Shown one piece after another: positions 8,975 through 17,147 of a stretch of 64,000 nt of DNA; positions within the stretch are counted from its first letter, which is position 1, and every line of letters begins with the position of its first letter. The position numbers were made by a program, and so were the translations under genes. Source of the DNA: Selenomonadales bacterium (lineage in GTDB: Bacteria > Bacillota > Negativicutes > Sporomusales > UBA7701); the NCBI GenBank assembly GCA_018434945.1, contig JAHDOI010000026.1, forward strand, positions 1-64,000, written 5' to 3'. The notes under the pieces are model-generated. The model had not been told where the DNA came from. It did no database searches and saw only the letters and a list, made by a program, of their open reading frames with translations.

Positions 8975-9442
8975 TCACAATATATCCTGGATCAGCGCGA
9001 TTAGCTCGGCCATATGTTCCCGTTCGGCGATCATGGATTCTTTGAGGTAATCGCCCATCGGGTGCCCCCGCCATCCATAGACGTCGGCAAAACGGCGGTG
9101 ACGGCGTCCCAAAGCTGACAGGAGGGGCAGAAGAGGCAGGCGGTTGCCGCAGTATTGTTGGCCGGTATCAGCACCGTCGCTGTCACGCAGACTCATGCCG
9201 TGCTTGCTTAGGACGGCTGCCATGAGGTCGTCATGGAGGGTAATCATATGGAGGACGTCGAGGTAGCCGTTCCAGTGGTCAACGGCCATGTCGTCCAGGG
9301 TATCCCGGGCGGTGCCGCTGGCATGTTCGGCGGCTTCCAGGGCGGTGCGCAGCAGGTCAATCTGCTCGCAGGCTTCGAGATGCAGGCGCCGCAGATGTTC
9401 AGCGTCTACCGTCATCGGCCTGCGATCGCGGTTTTTTTTCAC
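8975..9442 (-). CDS. hypothetical helical protein (155 aa)
   Basis: Not recognised. The start is GTG at 9442, behind a GGAGGG site 5-6 bases upstream. The N-terminus is basic (KKNRDRRP), the middle is rich in His, Asp and Glu in helical spacing (HLRRLHLEACEQIDLL, HMITLHDDLM, EREHMAELIALI), and there is a single Cys in the central segment. The spacing of His/Glu residues resembles four-helix bundle proteins of the ferritin-like or hemerythrin type, but no diagnostic ligand motif can be fixed. It shares the strand with the Cys-rich gene upstream and may be co-transcribed with it. Confidence 0.65.
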   Translation of the reverse strand: MKKNRDRRPMTVDAEHLRRLHLEACEQIDLLRTALEAAEHASGTARDTLDDMAVDHWNGYLDVLHMITLHDDLMAAVLSKHGMSLRDSDGADTGQQYCGNRLPLLPLLSALGRRHRRFADVYGWRGHPMGDYLKESMIAEREHMAELIALIQDIL

Positions 9443-9520
9443 GGCAAACCCTCCTCACAGGGTGGTTGATATATCTTATGCCGCCGCGAAAAGGATGTGA
9501 AGACAGCGCCCGGGCCGCCG

Positions 9521-9853
9521 CTATTTATATGGGGCGATAAACCGGATCATTTTGATGGGAACATGCATCGACAGGCAACGGTGGCGAACGTTCACGTTGA
9601 CGATGATGAAGTCGCAGCCTACGTAACAGATGGTACCGCAAAAAGATTCCCTGCCGCAGAAACGGGCGTCGACGGAGAAGAGCACTTCGTCGCCAAGCAG
9701 ACAAAGGATGCGGTCTTTGAGGCTTTCGCGATGGAAGTCGTACATCTTGTACGCCATGGGCTCGTCACAGCAGACGTCTTTCATCATGTAATCGTCGCAG
9801 CCGGGCTCCATGTTGTCATCGCATTGATACCAGTGCGGATATTTGCAGTCCAT
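9521..9853 (-). CDS. Cys-rich protein of unknown function (110 aa)
   Basis: An unrecognised 110-residue protein with about eleven cysteines. The first 40 residues are Cys/Asp/Met rich (for example DVCCDEPM), and the C-terminal half (from DRILCLLGDEV) looks like a small beta barrel of the kind seen in spore-coat and Sm-like proteins. An AGGAGG site lies upstream of the ATG. A spore-coat or metal-binding role is speculative. It is divergent from the EamA transporter gene. Confidence 0.6.
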   Translation of the reverse strand: MDCKYPHWYQCDDNMEPGCDDYMMKDVCCDEPMAYKMYDFHRESLKDRILCLLGDEVLFSVDARFCGRESFCGTICYVGCDFIIVNVNVRHRCLSMHVPIKMIRFIAPYK

Positions 9854-9890
9854 AGGCCTTAGTATCCTCCTTTATTTTTTTATGGAGAGA

Positions 9891-9899
9891 TGGTATAAT
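9891..9899 (+). promoter_or_regulatory. extended -10 promoter of the EamA transporter gene
   Basis: TGGTATAAT (9891-9899) is a perfect extended -10 about 80 bp upstream of the TTG start of the transporter. No good -35 is seen. Confidence 0.5.
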
Positions 9900-9978
9900 T
9901 TTTTTGCTGTCTACCTGCTACATCATATGAGAAGCTGAAACATAATGTTACTTTTGTCAACACCCGGGAGGTGGGGGA

Positions 9979-10932
9979 TTGCTGCGTTTTTTACTCCATA
10001 CCGAAAAAGGTGTCCTCGTATTATTGACATTGACTGCCGTAATGTGGGGTGGTAACGCGGTGACCGCCAAGTACGTCGTGGGCGAACTCCCGCCGGTTAC
10101 CACCGCTTTTTTTCGTTTTGCCTGGGTTAGCGCCATTTTGCTGGCGCTCGTCTGGCGCACGGAAGGGAAGCGGTGCCTGCCTGAGCGGCGGCAGCTGCCG
10201 GGGATTTTGGCGATGGCCCTGACAGGCATTTTTGGGCACAATTTTCTCGTCTACAGTGGGGTTAAATTGTCCACCGCCACAAATATGAGCCTGTTTGCCG
10301 CCGTTAACCCTGTCATCACCGCCTGCCTGGCCGCAATTTTCCTGCATGAGCGGCTGGCGAAGAGACAGATGCTGGGAGTCGCGTTATCCTTGGCCGGCGT
10401 GGTGACAGTCATCACCCGCGGCGACGCAAGCGTGCTCACGGGCTTGAGCTTCAACATCGGCGACATCATGCTGGCAGCCGCGCCGGTCGCATGGGCGATA
10501 TACTCCGTAGTCGGCCGCCGCGTGATGCGTGGGATGTCGGCACTGGCAGCGACGGCGTGGGCGAGTGTGGCCGGATCGGCGGTATTGTTGGTCGCCGCCC
10601 TTTGGGAAGGGTTCGACGGTAGCATCGCCCTCAACGCGGTGGGGTGGGCGAGCATGGCGTATATGATTGTCGGCAGCGGTGTCCTCGCTTTCTATTGGTG
10701 GAATCAGGGCGTCATAGTCATCGGTCCCAGCCGGGCGGCGATTTTTATGAACCTGATCCCCTTGTCCGGCATGTTTTTAGCGGCAGTCCTGCTGAACGAA
10801 TCGGTATCACCCGAACAGTTGATCGGGGCCGCAATGATAATCGGCGGCGTCTGGCTGACAACGCAGAAGCCCCGACCGGTCGCTCCCGTTCGTACAGGTG
10901 AGCAGGAAATCGGGCCTTCAATCCCGAAATAA
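9979..10932 (+). CDS. EamA/DMT-family transporter
   Basis: A ten-span inner-membrane permease of the drug/metabolite transporter superfamily, 317 residues, built of two EamA repeats (about 15-140 and 160-295). The repeat signature MWGGNAVTAKYVVGELPP is in the first span and GPSRAAIFMNLIPLSGMF in the second repeat. The start is TTG, chosen because GGGAGGTGGGGG lies directly upstream. The substrate cannot be predicted; relatives move amino acids or other metabolites. Two small membrane proteins follow within 30 bp and 20 bp. Confidence 0.87.
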   Translation: MLRFLLHTEKGVLVLLTLTAVMWGGNAVTAKYVVGELPPVTTAFFRFAWVSAILLALVWRTEGKRCLPERRQLPGILAMALTGIFGHNFLVYSGVKLSTATNMSLFAAVNPVITACLAAIFLHERLAKRQMLGVALSLAGVVTVITRGDASVLTGLSFNIGDIMLAAAPVAWAIYSVVGRRVMRGMSALAATAWASVAGSAVLLVAALWEGFDGSIALNAVGWASMAYMIVGSGVLAFYWWNQGVIVIGPSRAAIFMNLIPLSGMFLAAVLLNESVSPEQLIGAAMIIGGVWLTTQKPRPVAPVRTGEQEIGPSIPK

Positions 10933-10960
10933 CAAAAACACATTTATTGGGGAGGACACC

Positions 10961-11221
10961 ATGTCTCTTTCAATTGTGACTTTTTGGGGCGCACTGCTCG
11001 GCTGGCTGCTCATGCCGCGAATAAGGAAAAACCGGGGCATCCGCGCTTTCAGGCCGGTCTGGGCGTATACAATCGCGATACTTATAGCGTCTGTGGTAAT
11101 GTACTTTTTCGATTATCAGCGCGAGGCTTGGCTTTTTGTTCTCGGGATGGTCGCTCAACTCATGGTATTTACGTCAGTGGCCTGGATAAGGCGGACGGCG
11201 GCCAGAGTCAGCCGCAAATAG
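10961..11221 (+). CDS. small membrane protein (86 aa)
   Basis: Unrecognised protein with three probable membrane segments separated by a basic loop (MPRIRKNRGIRAFRP) and a basic C-terminus. The ATG has a GGGGAGGAC ribosome site at ideal distance. It lies between the EamA transporter and another small membrane protein, probably one transcript. Function unknown. Confidence 0.7.
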   Translation: MSLSIVTFWGALLGWLLMPRIRKNRGIRAFRPVWAYTIAILIASVVMYFFDYQREAWLFVLGMVAQLMVFTSVAWIRRTAARVSRK

Positions 11222-11241
11222 CCTGTGTTCGGGAGGTCGGT

Positions 11242-11493
11242 ATGGATATTAGCCAAAACGTGAATGTTGTGCTATACGGATTCCTTGTGTGGCTTATTAT
11301 TGCCCCGCGCCTTGGCGCCGAACGCTACGGCGACTGGTTTCTCGCTTACATGTCAGCCTTACTGTTCAGCTTGATCGCCAGTTCCGAAATAATGATGGTA
11401 AAGCCGGTGGCATTCTTTTTTACCGTTGGCGGCGTCTTTGCTTTTTGTTATGTTCTCGCCCGCTCAATGGTAATGATCAGAATAAGAAAATGA
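11242..11493 (+). CDS. small membrane protein (83 aa)
   Basis: Unrecognised protein with three hydrophobic segments and a basic C-terminal tail (MIRIRK). The ATG follows GGGAGGTCGG. Its size and layout parallel the preceding 86-residue protein, so the two may form a pair. A terminator with a 12-bp stem follows. Confidence 0.7.
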   Translation: MDISQNVNVVLYGFLVWLIIAPRLGAERYGDWFLAYMSALLFSLIASSEIMMVKPVAFFFTVGGVFAFCYVLARSMVMIRIRK

Positions 11494-11529
11494 AAACCGG
11501 CCGGGGCAAAAGCGGTCGGTTTTCATTTT
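11492..11529 (+). terminator. terminator after the small membrane protein pair
   Basis: A 12-bp stem with one G-T pair (11492-11503 with 11513-11524) is followed by ATTTTG. It separates the transporter operon from the superoxide reductase promoter. Confidence 0.75.
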
Positions 11530-11557
11530 GACAAAGTAATTACTAAAAAGTAATAAT
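11528..11557 (+). promoter_or_regulatory. promoter and operator of the superoxide reductase gene
   Basis: TTGACA (11528-11533), 18 bp, AATAAT (11552-11557). An inverted repeat ATTACT-4-AGTAAT (11539-11554) fills the spacer, the usual place for a repressor. A second palindrome, TAATACTATTA (11588-11598), lies in the leader. The regulator is not identifiable; PerR/Fur or Rrf2 types are candidates. Confidence 0.55.
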
Positions 11558-11627
11558 TATCAAAGAGGAATTTTTGAAATAATGGAGTAATACTATTATT
11601 ACAAGAAAAAATGAGGAGGATTTGAAA

Positions 11628-12020
11628 ATGAAAATTGCCGATGTTGTACAAAGCGCTGACTGGAAAACGGAGAAACACGTCCCGGTAATCGAGGCCCCGG
11701 AAAATGCGAAAGCGGGCGAAAAGATCACTGTCGAAGTGTCGGTAGGCAAAGAAATAGCTCACCCCAACACGACCGAGCACCATATCCGCTGGATCAAGCT
11801 TTATTTCAAGCCTGAAGGCGGCAAATTCGCTTTTGATCTCGGCGGCTATGAATTCCCCGCCCACGGCGAGTCGGTGGAAGGCGCCAACAAAGGTCCGGCC
11901 TACAGCGAGCCTCAGGTGACCGCGGCGGTGAAGCTGAGCGCCTCGGGAACCCTTATCGCCGAGAGCTACTGTAATATCCACGGTTTGTGGGAAAGCTCCA
12001 AAGAGATAAAGATCGGATGA
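11628..12020 (+). CDS. class II superoxide reductase (neelaredoxin type)
   Basis: Reduces superoxide to hydrogen peroxide at a mononuclear iron site, a defence typical of anaerobes. At 130 residues it has only the catalytic domain, without the N-terminal desulforedoxin rubredoxin-like part. Iron ligands expected for the family are visible: KHVPVIE near residue 18, the HPNTTEHHI block near 48-56, and the C-terminal Cys-Asn-Ile-His motif (YCNIHGLW), where Cys and His bind iron. The ATG at 11628 follows GAGGAGG at proper distance; a TTG six bases up is also in frame. It is a single-gene unit with its own promoter and terminator. Confidence 0.93.
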   Translation: MKIADVVQSADWKTEKHVPVIEAPENAKAGEKITVEVSVGKEIAHPNTTEHHIRWIKLYFKPEGGKFAFDLGGYEFPAHGESVEGANKGPAYSEPQVTAAVKLSASGTLIAESYCNIHGLWESSKEIKIG

Positions 12021-12027
12021 ATCTTTG

Positions 12028-12055
12028 CCCGGCCAAGGCCGGGTTTCCCTTTTTA
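12028..12055 (+). terminator. superoxide reductase terminator
   Basis: Seven-bp stem CCCGGCC/GGCCGGG (12028-12043, loop AA) followed by TTTCCCTTTTT. Confidence 0.85.
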
Positions 12056-12162
12056 TCTGGCGCCCCATAGCCGCAATATTCTGAATGTGCATTCCCAGGA
12101 GGAGATTGTACGCGCATGGAGAATAATATCTCCTATTGTGCAGCAGAAGGAAGGTAATGGAT

Positions 12163-13398
12163 ATGGCGCTAGTTGTAAAAAAATTCGGCGGCAGCTCTGT
12201 AGCGACAACGGAGAAAATCATGGCTGTTGCCCGGCGCATCCTGGCCGACAAAGAGCCGGATGACAGGATAGTCGTGGTTGTATCGGCCATGGGTGACACT
12301 ACCGACGACCTGATCCAGATGGCCAAAGCGGTGACCGACAAGCCCTATGGCCGGGAAATGGACATGCTGTTGGCGACCGGGGAGCAGGTTTCCATCGCCC
12401 TGCTGGCGATGGCGTTCTCCTCACTGGGGCAACCGGCAGTTTCGCTTACCGGCTTTCAGGCCGGTATCGCTACGACCGCCGCCCATAACAAAGGAAAAAT
12501 CAAGACGGTTATGCCTGACCGGGTATCGGCTGAACTCGCAGCGGGGAAAATTGTCGTAGTGGCAGGTTTCCAGGGCATGACAGCCGGCGGCGACATCACC
12601 ACCTTAGGACGCGGCGGGTCGGACACCACCGCGGTGGCGCTGGCCGGTGCCATGCAGGCCGATGTCTGTGAGATTTATACCGATGTCGACGGCGTTTACT
12701 CCGCCGACCCCAGGGTAGTAAGAACAGCCAGACGGATGAAAGAGATAACATATAACGAAATGCTGGAGATGGCCAGACTTGGCGCGGTGGTTATGCAGCC
12801 GCGCTCGGTCGAGATGGGCAAGCATTACGGTGTGCCGATCCACGTCCGATCAACCTTCAGCCGCGAGCCCGGGACAATTATCAGGGAGGTATATACAGTG
12901 GAAGAAAAAGAGTTTATCATCAGAGGCGTGACCCACGATTCCAACGTAGCGAAGGTCGCCATCCTGGGAGTGCCGGACCGCCCGGGCATCGCCTATAAGG
13001 TTTTCTCCGCCCTTGCCAAGGCTAATATCGACGTTGACATGATCGTTCAGAGTATTCGCAATGCCGACAAGAATATCAACGATATTGTATTCACGATAGC
13101 GCAGCCGGATCTGCCGATTGCCAGGCAGATAATCGACGAGGTGGGCAAAACCATCGGCGTTCTCGGCGTGGTCGTGGACGAGAACGTGGCCAAGGTTTCC
13201 GTTGTGGGAGCGGGCATGTACGGAAGCCCGGGCATCGCCGCCGCGATGTTCGGCGCTTTGGCTGACGCCGGTGTCAACATCGAGGTCATCAGTACTTCGG
13301 AGATCAGCATCTCCTGTCTTATTCAAGGTGACAAGGTCAAAGAGGCGGTCGCCGCCATCCATGCCCGTTTCTTCAAAGATGATAATGAGGGCAACTAA
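12163..13398 (+). CDS. lysC: aspartate kinase (alpha and beta subunits)
   Basis: Phosphorylates aspartate, the first step to lysine, diaminopimelate, threonine and methionine. The kinase domain (1-235) opens with VKKFGGSS and includes TLGRGGSDTTAVALA and ADVCEIYTDVDGVYSADPR. Two ACT domains follow (about 265-400) for feedback control. At 411 residues it matches the B. subtilis aspartokinase II class. ATG 12163 is preferred because AGAAGGAAGG ends 8 bases upstream; an ATG two codons earlier (12157) overlaps the stop of a 13-codon upstream ORF. An internal start for a beta subunit is noted separately. Confidence 0.94.
   Translation: MALVVKKFGGSSVATTEKIMAVARRILADKEPDDRIVVVVSAMGDTTDDLIQMAKAVTDKPYGREMDMLLATGEQVSIALLAMAFSSLGQPAVSLTGFQAGIATTAAHNKGKIKTVMPDRVSAELAAGKIVVVAGFQGMTAGGDITTLGRGGSDTTAVALAGAMQADVCEIYTDVDGVYSADPRVVRTARRMKEITYNEMLEMARLGAVVMQPRSVEMGKHYGVPIHVRSTFSREPGTIIREVYTVEEKEFIIRGVTHDSNVAKVAILGVPDRPGIAYKVFSALAKANIDVDMIVQSIRNADKNINDIVFTIAQPDLPIARQIIDEVGKTIGVLGVVVDENVAKVSVVGAGMYGSPGIAAAMFGALADAGVNIEVISTSEISISCLIQGDKVKEAVAAIHARFFKDDNEGN
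12883..13398 (+). other. internal ribosome site and start for aspartokinase beta subunit
   Basis: Inside lysC, AGGGAGGT (12883-12890) lies 7-8 bases before an in-frame GTG (12898), which would give a 166-residue protein made of the two ACT domains. The GTG is codon 246 of the long form. In B. subtilis aspartokinase II the beta subunit is also made from an internal start at codon 246, so this is very likely the same arrangement. Confidence 0.65.
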
Positions 13399-13415
13399 AT
13401 AGTTAAATAGGAAAG

Positions 13416-13442
13416 CAGCGCCGCACCGGCGCTGTTTTTTTT
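13416..13442 (+). terminator. lysC terminator
   Basis: Eight-bp stem CAGCGCCG/CGGCGCTG (13416-13434, loop CAC) followed by eight T residues. Confidence 0.92.
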
Positions 13443-13555
13443 GCCAAAAACGCAATATTATGTAAAATGAATAATTTGGACACATTTCCATGTAATTAAT
13501 TACAAAGAGCATAATCACAAAAACGGGAAGGAGTTATGTAAAACAAATAGAATAA

Positions 13556-13777
13556 TGCTAATATAAAAGCTTATATCGCAACCGACGCGGAAAAGAGATG
13601 GCGGGGTGACTACTCGGCCCGCGGCGGAAATGCGTTATAGGATAACCGGCGGCAACCGGGAAGCGCCTGACTGTGAGGAAACGTGGATACTCACGCCGAG
13701 GGCTCTTCAGGAAGCAGCGGGTTATATAGATTGGACCCTAAACAACACCCGCAAAAAATACTGAGGAGGCAAAAATC
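13556..13777 (+). promoter_or_regulatory. long structured leader of the porin gene, possible divergent cobalamin-type riboswitch
   Basis: A TGCTAATAT extended -10 (13556-13564) would start a leader of about 200 nt, unusually long here. The leader is GC-rich and full of small inverted repeats, for example CCGG-6-CCGG (13646-13659) and GTGAG/CTCAC near 13674-13694. The stretch 13636-13676 (TTATAGGATAACCGGC, then CAACCGGGAAG, then CTGACTGTGA) resembles the conserved core of cobalamin riboswitches (AGGGAA, CCGGTG, AATCCGG, CCACTGTGA) but with several departures. It may instead be an unrelated structured mRNA leader. Confidence 0.35.
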
Positions 13778-14674
13778 GTGAAAAAGAGACTTCTTTCGGC
13801 TGCTATCATGGCTGCTCTCACCATTTCGACCGCAACCGCTTTTGCCGGCCCCGTGATCACCGGTGACGCTCAGACCATGATTCAGACCACCAAAGGCAGC
13901 GGCGATTACTCTGACGCCCGTATCCGCCTGAACTTCGACTTCGACATGGGCGAAGGCATGTACGCCCACGCCCGCCTCATGGGTATCGACCAGCAAATGC
14001 AGGGCACCGGCCTGAACTACGCCGAAGCCGGCACCGGCTCCAAGGGCTCGGAAGTCAACATGGAGCAAATGTATATCGGTTCGAAGATTGGCCAGGTTGA
14101 CGCCAAATTCGGCCGCCAGCCGGTTGCCGTAGGCCAGGGGATGCTTGCCGACGTCAATGGTATCCAGGGTATATCGATGACCGGCAAAGCCGGCGACTTC
14201 AACCTTTATGGTTTCGGCGGTCGCTCCGTGAAAGACGACGTTCTCGCCGCCAGCATCGACACCAAGGTGCAGGCAGTCGATATGGGCGCCGGCTACCTGA
14301 AGCGCGAAGACAACAAATACTGGTCCGTGAATGCCGGTGGCAAAGTCGCTGAAAACGTGGGCCTGACCGGCGTGTATATGAAGAACAACAACGCCAAAGC
14401 TGACGGTTACATGATTAAAGCCACCGTCGGCGAAGTGGCCACCAAAGGCGACTTCAGCTACGCAGTATCTTTCCGCGACATTGAAAACAACGCTGTTGAC
14501 GCTGACTGGGTAACCAACGGCGCGTTCGCAGACTCCAAGGGCGTTCGTCTCGAAGCTAAGTACAAGCCTACCAACAACGCCACTCTGTGGGTTTACCAGG
14601 ATATCACCAAGAAATCCAGCGATGCTTCCGTCAAGCCGAACCAGTTCCGCGCCGAACTCGACTTCAACTTCTAA
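13778..14674 (+). CDS. outer-membrane porin-like protein
   Basis: A 298-residue secreted protein. Residues 1-23 are a clear signal peptide (KKRLLSAAIMAALTISTATAFA, cut before GPV). The rest alternates polar and hydrophobic residues with many Gly/Asp turns, and the last residue is Phe, as in beta-barrel outer-membrane proteins. No SLH domain is seen. The start is GTG behind GAGGAGG. Codon use is strongly biased (AAG/GGC/ACC), suggesting high expression. It supports a diderm cell envelope. It stands alone, between its long leader and a terminator. Confidence 0.82.
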   Translation: MKKRLLSAAIMAALTISTATAFAGPVITGDAQTMIQTTKGSGDYSDARIRLNFDFDMGEGMYAHARLMGIDQQMQGTGLNYAEAGTGSKGSEVNMEQMYIGSKIGQVDAKFGRQPVAVGQGMLADVNGIQGISMTGKAGDFNLYGFGGRSVKDDVLAASIDTKVQAVDMGAGYLKREDNKYWSVNAGGKVAENVGLTGVYMKNNNAKADGYMIKATVGEVATKGDFSYAVSFRDIENNAVDADWVTNGAFADSKGVRLEAKYKPTNNATLWVYQDITKKSSDASVKPNQFRAELDFNF

Positions 14675-14681
14675 ATCTGTC

Positions 14682-14718
14682 TTCAGAAGCGGCCCTTTGC
14701 GGGGCCGTTTCTTTTTGA
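14682..14718 (+). terminator. porin gene terminator
   Basis: A GC hairpin (GCGGCCC with GGGGCCG, about 14690-14708) is followed by TTTCTTTTT. Confidence 0.8.
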
Positions 14719-14802
14719 CCAGTTTTTACAATGTATGTAGCGTTTCATTTAAGCCATTCTATAAATGGGTACCCCAAAATTCGCAAAGGGAGGTTTTGCT
14801 TA

Positions 14803-15069
14803 ATGTCGAGGAGTCGGAAACCCGTAAACCCCCAGGCCCAGAAAGCTCTCGACCAGCTGAAGGTGGAAACCGCTGCCGAACTCGGCTTGCAGAATTACCA
14901 GAACACTTACAAGGGTGCCCTGACCTCGGCGGATAATGGCCGCGTCGGCGGCCACATGGTCCGCAAGATGATCGAGTCCCAGGAAAACAAACTGGGCGGC
15001 GGCCAGGGCGGCAGCCAACAGGGCAAATCCGGACAGACGCTCACCAGCAAGAACAACATTGGCAACTGA
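14803..15069 (+). CDS. alpha/beta-type small acid-soluble spore protein
   Basis: DNA-coating protein of the dormant spore, 88 residues. The family blocks are present: LDQLKVETAAELGL with the germination-protease site region, and GRVGGHMVRKMIESQE. The C-terminal Gln/Gly/Ser-rich tail is longer than in B. subtilis members. The ATG is chosen for the AAAGGGAGG site and because family proteins begin with a short N-terminal arm. It would be expected to be expressed in the forespore under sigma-G; I cannot fix that promoter. Confidence 0.93.
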   Translation: MSRSRKPVNPQAQKALDQLKVETAAELGLQNYQNTYKGALTSADNGRVGGHMVRKMIESQENKLGGGQGGSQQGKSGQTLTSKNNIGN

Positions 15070-15079
15070 CGACTGAAGG

Positions 15080-15107
15080 GCAGGCCGCAAGGCCTGCTTT
15101 CCTTTTT
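15080..15107 (+). terminator. SASP gene terminator
   Basis: GCAGGCC-GCAA-GGCCTGC (15080-15097) followed by TTTCCTTTTT. Confidence 0.9.
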
Positions 15108-15202
15108 GAGGCGATCTACTTTCACGTATGTTTACGTCGGGAAACAGGAAAATGGCGGCAGATAAAGAATGAAACTATATCCATATCTTCAGGAGGGATC
15201 AC

Positions 15203-15676
15203 ATGCCTAAAAAGTGGTTAAGCGAAAGCGAGGCGTTCGCGTACCTCGCCGCCAGGACAGAGGGAAGGCTCGCCACATGCGGCGCCAACGGACAGCCCTA
15301 TATAACCCCTCTCAATTATGTTTTCCACCGCGGCAGCATTTATTTTCACTGTGCCCCCAAAGGGCACAAGCTCGACAACATCGCCGCCAACAACCGCGTT
15401 TGCTTCGAAGTCAGTCAATCAGACAAACTCGTCTTCACCGAAAAGGCATGCGGATGCTCGACCCGCTATACCTCGGTCGTCGTATTCGGGAAAGCCCGCA
15501 TCGTCGATGACGAAGAAGAAATGATCGACGTTTTGAATACCCTGACAGCACGTTTTGCCGCCGGACGGCCGTTCGCGGCCGTCGATGCCGCTATGCTAAA
15601 GGGCTGCGTTGTCGTGGCCATAAGCGTGGACAAGGTCACCGGCAAGAAGAACGTTGATCCAGGTGTCGAGACCTGA
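15203..15676 (+). CDS. FMN-binding pyridoxamine 5'-phosphate oxidase-like protein
   Basis: A 157-residue split-barrel flavoprotein of the NimA/PPOX-like type. The block [30 protein letters not shown] (about 20-49) is the typical FMN-binding strand pattern, and [18 protein letters not shown] follows. These proteins are cytoplasmic and their substrates are mostly unknown; nitroimidazole-type reduction is one family role. An AGGAGGG site precedes the ATG. It ends 70 bp before asnS. Confidence 0.85.
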   Translation: MPKKWLSESEAFAYLAARTEGRLATCGANGQPYITPLNYVFHRGSIYFHCAPKGHKLDNIAANNRVCFEVSQSDKLVFTEKACGCSTRYTSVVVFGKARIVDDEEEMIDVLNTLTARFAAGRPFAAVDAAMLKGCVVVAISVDKVTGKKNVDPGVET

Positions 15677-15746
15677 GGCTGCAGAAGTAATAGGAAGATT
15701 TTTTCAGGTTAGACTAACGATATTGAGGCAAAAGGGGTGGCACCGA

Positions 15747-17039
15747 TTGGCAACGGCACTTATCAAGAATCTTGGCCGCCATGTGGGCGAAACGGTGACT
15801 GTCCAGGGCTGGCTGTATAATATCCGGTCCTCGGGCAAAATCTCTTTTTTGATCGTCCGCGATGGTACCGGCCTTGTGCAAGGGGTTATGGTAAAGAAAG
15901 AGGTCGGCGACGACCTGTTCGCTCTGGCGGCCACGCTGACCCAGGAAAGTTCGCTGAAAGTAACAGGCGTCGTCAGGGAGGAACCCCGGGCGGTGGGCGG
16001 CTACGAGCTTACCCTGACCGGCCTCGAGATCGTCAGCATCGCTGAGGAATACCCAATAACCCACAAGGAACACGGCGTCGAATTCCTTGCCGAGAGGCGC
16101 CATCTGTGGCTAAGAACCCCGAAACAGACTGCCGTGATCCGCATCCGGTCGGAAATCGAGCAGGCTTTCCGCGATTTCTTTTATCAGCGCGATTTCGTGT
16201 TGGCCGATGCGCCGGTGATAACGCCTGCTGCCTGCGAGGGTACCACGACGCTGTTTGAGCTCGACTATCACGGCGAAAAAGCCTTTTTGTCCCAGAGCGG
16301 CCAGCTTTATAACGAGGCTACCGCTGCCGCCTTCGGGCGCATATACTGTTTCGGACCCACCTTCCGGGCCGAAAAGTCGAAAACCCGCCGTCACCTTATG
16401 GAGTTCTGGATGATCGAGGCCGAGATGGCCTACTTCGATATAGACGATAACATGAAACTTCAGGAGGAAATGGTCTTCTACGTCGTGCAGCGGGTACTGG
16501 AACGCTGCCGGCAGGAACTCAAGACGCTGGAGCGCGACATAGCCAAGCTCGAGGCCATCAAGCTGCCATTCCCCCGCATAAGCTATACGGAAGCGGTGGA
16601 ACTGCTGAAAATAGCGGGTGAGGAATTTGTTTGGGGCGACGATTTCGGCGCCCCTCATGAAACGATCATTGGCAACAGCTTCGACGCGCCAGTCTTCGTC
16701 CACCGCTATCCCACCGCGATCAAGGCATTTTACATGAAGCCGGACCCCAACGACCCCAAAGTCGTGCTGGGAGCGGACCTGATAGCACCGGAAGGTTACG
16801 GCGAAATGATCGGCGGCGGGCAGAGAATCGACGACCTGGCCCTGCTTGAACAGCGCCTGGACGAACACAAACTGCCGCGGGAGGCTTTCGAATGGTACCT
16901 CGACCTGCGTCGCTATGGATCGGTTCCCCATTCCGGGTTCGGTCTGGGCATCGAACGGACGGTGGCCTGGCTCTGCGGGCTCGACCATATAAGGGAAACC
17001 ATCCCCTTCCCGCGGATGCTTCATAAGATGTACCCTTGA
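15747..17039 (+). CDS. asnS: asparaginyl-tRNA synthetase
   Basis: Class II synthetase charging tRNA-Asn, 430 residues. An N-terminal OB-fold anticodon domain (about 10-100, [15 protein letters not shown]) is followed by the catalytic core with motif 2 ([21 protein letters not shown]) and motif 3 ([16 protein letters not shown]). TTG at 15747 is chosen because AAAGGGGTGG lies 6-7 bases upstream and this gives the usual AsnRS length; a longer in-frame start would overlap the previous gene. The bases before the TTG resemble a T-box core, which I consider chance. Confidence 0.95.
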   Translation: MATALIKNLGRHVGETVTVQGWLYNIRSSGKISFLIVRDGTGLVQGVMVKKEVGDDLFALAATLTQESSLKVTGVVREEPRAVGGYELTLTGLEIVSIAEEYPITHKEHGVEFLAERRHLWLRTPKQTAVIRIRSEIEQAFRDFFYQRDFVLADAPVITPAACEGTTTLFELDYHGEKAFLSQSGQLYNEATAAAFGRIYCFGPTFRAEKSKTRRHLMEFWMIEAEMAYFDIDDNMKLQEEMVFYVVQRVLERCRQELKTLERDIAKLEAIKLPFPRISYTEAVELLKIAGEEFVWGDDFGAPHETIIGNSFDAPVFVHRYPTAIKAFYMKPDPNDPKVVLGADLIAPEGYGEMIGGGQRIDDLALLEQRLDEHKLPREAFEWYLDLRRYGSVPHSGFGLGIERTVAWLCGLDHIRETIPFPRMLHKMYP

Positions 17040-17147
17040 TGTATACTGGATATTTCTTGACTGATGGCAGGAAAAAGCGCTGACGTGCCAAATGTTAAGA
17101 TAATATTGGCAAAAATAACACTGTGACTGATAGAGGAGGAGAATGAT

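Noticed and set aside
12116-12157. Thirteen-codon ORF (MENNISYCAAEGR) with AGGAGG before lysC
   Set aside because: It lacks Lys, Thr or Met codons expected of an attenuator peptide; the overlap TAATG could be chance. Kept only as a note for the lysC start.
12021-12162. Lysine riboswitch before lysC
   Set aside because: The gap is too short and lacks the conserved lysine-aptamer blocks.
15735-15750. GGGGTGGCACCG before asnS resembles a T-box core
   Set aside because: Only 70 bp separate it from the preceding gene, with no stem I, specifier loop or terminator. It is the ribosome site of asnS.
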